The position numbers and the translations under genes were made by a program. This document shows, piece by piece, positions 6,235 through 8,001 of a stretch of DNA of 8,001 nt; within the stretch, counting starts at the first letter, position 1; every line of letters begins with the position of its first letter. The stretch lies in assembly GCA_022785155.1 (NCBI GenBank), contig JALFRH010000221.1, forward strand, positions 1-8,001, written 5' to 3'. Under the pieces are notes generated by a model. It was given only the letters and a program-made list of their open reading frames with translations, was not told where the DNA came from and did no database searches. This DNA comes from Spirochaetales bacterium (GTDB lineage Bacteria; Spirochaetota; Spirochaetia; Sphaerochaetales; Sphaerochaetaceae).

Positions 6235-7577
6235 TGAGCGCATTCAAAGCCTATGACATCCGTGGAGTCTGGGGAAAGGACTTCAACGAAGATACAGTTT
6301 ATAAAATCGGATACTTTTTACCTGAGTTGTTGAATACAGACCATGTGGTTGTAGGACGTGATGTAAGAGCATCGTCACCTGTAATCCATGACCAGCTGAT
6401 CAAGGGTATTACAGACAGGGGGGCTGATGTGTGGGACTTGGGCCTCAGCACCACTCCTATGGTCTATTGGGCCACTACACATCTTAACGCAGACGCTTCA
6501 GTCCAGATTACAGCCTCCCATAATCCTGCTGAATACAACGGCCTGAAGATCAGCCGCACTGGCGCTCTTCCTGTAGGCGGAGACAGTGGGCTCAAGGATC
6601 TTGAGAAGATGGTAAATGAAAAACCCGTTTCTCCATCTGAAAGAAAGGGAAAGGTCAAGGATTATTCCCACGTAAAGGACGAATACATCGAATACTTCCT
6701 TCCTCTCTCCAAGGGACTTGAGGACCTTAACCTTTCAGTAGACTGTTCCAACGGCATGTCAAACCTTGTAATCAAGGAGATTCTTGCAAACAACAAAAAC
6801 GTCCACTACATCTATGACACTTTCGACGGCACCTTCCCTAACCATGAGCCAAACCCTCTTGAAGAGAAGAACTGCAGGGCCCTTGAAAAGGAAGTAGTCA
6901 AAAACAACAGTGATGTAGGTGTAATCTATGATGGAGACGCAGATAGGGTAATATTCGTAGATGACAGGGGTGAATGGGTCCAGCCGGATTACGTTACAGC
7001 AGTCTTGGGATACTACTATGGTAAAAAAGGCAGAAAGGGAAATGCCCTTTGTGATATCAGAACAAGTAAGAGCACTACGGATTACCTTGAAAAGAATGGT
7101 TGGAAGTGTACGCTTTGGAAAGTCGGACATGCCTTTGCCAAGATCAAGATCAGGGAGATCAAGGGTATTTTCGGAGGAGAACTGGCAGGCCACTACTACT
7201 TCCAGGACTTCGGCAATTGTGACAGCGGCGTCTTGGCTTCCCTTCTTGTGCTCCATGTAGTGGAGGATCTTAAGAAAGAAGGAAGAAAGCTTTCGGATCT
7301 TCTTTCTGAAATCGTAACATATGCAAACTCCAGGGAAACAAACTTCAAGCTTGAAAACAAAGACGGCGCCATCAAGGCCCTTTATGAAAAGTTTGCACCA
7401 AACTCTCTTCGTGTCATGGACTTCGACGGATACAGAATCGAGTACTCGGACTGGTGGTTCAATGTACGTAAATCAAATACTGAGCCATATTTGAGAATCG
7501 TTGCCGAAGCAAAGGATCCTGAAGTCCTGAAGGAAAAGATGGAGGAGATCTCATCCATCATCCATCAATTCGAGTGA
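6234..7577 (+). CDS. manB: Phosphomannomutase/phosphoglucomutase (alpha-D-phosphohexomutase)
   Basis: A 447-residue cytoplasmic enzyme of the ManB/AlgC-type phosphohexomutase family, interconverting hexose 6-phosphate and 1-phosphate (mannose and/or glucose) to feed nucleotide-sugar synthesis. All four domains' signatures are present in order: KAYDIRG (5-11), the phosphoserine loop TASHNP with Ser95 as the catalytic phospho-acceptor, the magnesium loop DGDADR (233-238), the sugar-specificity loop GGELAGH (314-320; the family form is GEMSGH), and the phosphate-binding RKSNTEP (412-418). Length is typical and no residue essential to catalysis is missing. The start is supported by an AAGGAG site and coupling to the upstream unknown gene, from whose promoter it is presumably transcribed. 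Sequence alone cannot separate mannose from glucose preference. A hairpin terminator follows directly. Confidence 0.95.
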   Translation: MSAFKAYDIRGVWGKDFNEDTVYKIGYFLPELLNTDHVVVGRDVRASSPVIHDQLIKGITDRGADVWDLGLSTTPMVYWATTHLNADASVQITASHNPAEYNGLKISRTGALPVGGDSGLKDLEKMVNEKPVSPSERKGKVKDYSHVKDEYIEYFLPLSKGLEDLNLSVDCSNGMSNLVIKEILANNKNVHYIYDTFDGTFPNHEPNPLEEKNCRALEKEVVKNNSDVGVIYDGDADRVIFVDDRGEWVQPDYVTAVLGYYYGKKGRKGNALCDIRTSKSTTDYLEKNGWKCTLWKVGHAFAKIKIREIKGIFGGELAGHYYFQDFGNCDSGVLASLLVLHVVEDLKKEGRKLSDLLSEIVTYANSRETNFKLENKDGAIKALYEKFAPNSLRVMDFDGYRIEYSDWWFNVRKSNTEPYLRIVAEAKDPEVLKEKMEEISSIIHQFE

Positions 7578-7582
7578 TGACA

Positions 7583-7606
7583 GCCACCTTCGGGTGGCAT
7601 TCTTAA
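7583..7606 (+). terminator. Rho-independent terminator after the mutase gene
   Basis: GCCACC (7583-7588), loop TTCG and GGTGGC (7593-7598) form a six-base GC-rich stem capped by a stable UUCG tetraloop, followed by ATTCTTAAT. It starts six bases after the mutase stop, ending the two-gene unit and separating it from the alcohol dehydrogenase. Confidence 0.8.
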
Positions 7607-7638
7607 TCCCTCATTATATCCTTTCACATCTTAATATT

Positions 7639-7667
7639 CTGTCATTAATGACATTTATATGTAAAAT
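7639..7667 (+). promoter_or_regulatory. Candidate promoter of the iron alcohol dehydrogenase gene
   Basis: CTGTCA (7639-7644) and TAAAAT (7662-7667) are 17 bp apart, matching four and five of six sigma-70-type consensus bases. The predicted start near 7674 leaves a leader of about 40 nt before the ATG at 7716. The -35 and spacer coincide with a perfect palindrome, as expected for a repressor-controlled promoter. Confidence 0.45.
7640..7653. promoter_or_regulatory. 14-bp perfect palindrome, candidate operator
   Basis: TGTCATTAATGACA is identical to its reverse complement over 14 bases. It overlaps the -35 element of the candidate promoter upstream of the alcohol dehydrogenase. The half-site geometry (TGTCA, four bases, TGACA) resembles sites of dimeric helix-turn-helix regulators, for example the Crp/Fnr or GntR types. 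The actual regulator is unknown. An outer pair ATTCTG/CAGAAT (about 7636-7641 and 7671-7676) adds weaker dyad symmetry. Confidence 0.5.
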
Positions 7668-7715
7668 TGTCAGAATAATAGTGACCATTAATACCAATTC
7701 AATTATCATCGAAGC

Positions 7716-8001
7716 ATGAATATTATTGAGAAAATATATTGCAGGGTTTTTCAGTTCTCCTTTTGGGCGGCGTTCCCACTTCTACCATATAGGGAACCGG
7801 AGTTAGTCGAGAATGGTCTGGAAGGTCTTCCAGTTGTAATAAAAAAAGAAAACAAACACCACCCTTTGTTGGTCACAGACAAAGGAGTAAAGAATGTGGG
7901 TCTTTTGGATAAAGTCACCTCGGTGTTGGACAAGAGCAATATCGTCTATTCCGTATACTCGGACGTTGTGGCAAACCCAACCACAGATAATGTGGAGGAG
8001 G
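7716..8001 (+). CDS. Iron-containing alcohol dehydrogenase, N-terminal part
   Basis: Partial gene: 95 codons from the ATG at 7716, open at the right edge. Family members are about 380-430 residues, so about a quarter is visible. The sequence matches the Fe-ADH N-terminal Rossmann-type domain: KIYCRVFQ (6-13) and LPYREPELVENG, a leader found in one subgroup of these enzymes, then PLLVTDKGVKNVGLLDKV, the nucleotide-binding beta-alpha unit, then VYSVYSDVVANPTTDNVEE, the classic (V)xPNPTxxNVEE motif. The metal-binding Asp/His residues lie beyond the window. The expected role is NAD(P)H-linked reduction of an aldehyde or ketone to an alcohol in fermentation; the substrate is unknown. No strong ribosome site precedes the ATG. 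The gene has its own candidate promoter and operator and is separated from the mutase by a terminator. Confidence 0.9.
   Translation, partial: MNIIEKIYCRVFQFSFWAAFPLLPYREPELVENGLEGLPVVIKKENKHHPLLVTDKGVKNVGLLDKVTSVLDKSNIVYSVYSDVVANPTTDNVEE

Noticed and set aside
6759..7256. A 165-codon open frame on the minus strand
   Set aside because: It is antisense to the phosphohexomutase catalytic region. The mutase motifs account for the sequence, and the shadow product is featureless.

Overview
The window is ordinary, densely packed bacterial chromosome. It is moderately AT-rich, favours AGA/AGG for arginine, uses GTG starts freely, and shows no mobile element, CRISPR array or RNA gene. A tentative assignment is an anaerobic spirochaete: there is a lipoprotein with a loose lipobox, a specialised NusG paralogue of a type known in spirochaetes and Firmicutes, and a group III-like iron alcohol dehydrogenase. 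No marker gene proves this, and a clostridial host cannot be excluded.

Layout. Positions 1-833 (minus) hold the 5' part of a lipoprotein gene that runs off the left edge. Positions 948-1814 (minus) encode an EamA/DMT-type transporter. A 174-bp divergent control region separates it from an MFS permease (1989-3170, plus), which is followed after 9 bp by a NusG-family antiterminator paralogue (3180-3800, plus). That pair converges on a minus-strand gene at 3830-5668, with a GC-rich hairpin between them. The minus-strand gene encodes an RlmK-type 23S rRNA methyltransferase with an arginine/serine/aspartate-rich tail of about 200 residues. An 83-bp divergent region leads to a plus-strand pair: an unrecognised 160-residue protein (5752-6234), overlapping by one base (TAATG) a phosphomannomutase/phosphoglucomutase (6234-7577) that ends at a clean UUCG-loop terminator. 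A 14-bp perfect palindrome over a candidate promoter precedes the start of an iron-containing alcohol dehydrogenase (7716 to the right edge).

Functionally this is a mix of envelope and transport genes (lipoprotein, two permeases), RNA-level functions (NusG paralogue, rRNA methyltransferase), sugar-phosphate metabolism (hexose-phosphate mutase) and fermentation (Fe-ADH). The genes do not form one pathway. The most unusual features are the SR-protein-like tail on the rRNA methyltransferase, the NusG paralogue that sits at the end rather than the head of its transcription unit, the internal 96-residue duplication in the lipoprotein, and the unknown protein translationally coupled to the mutase.
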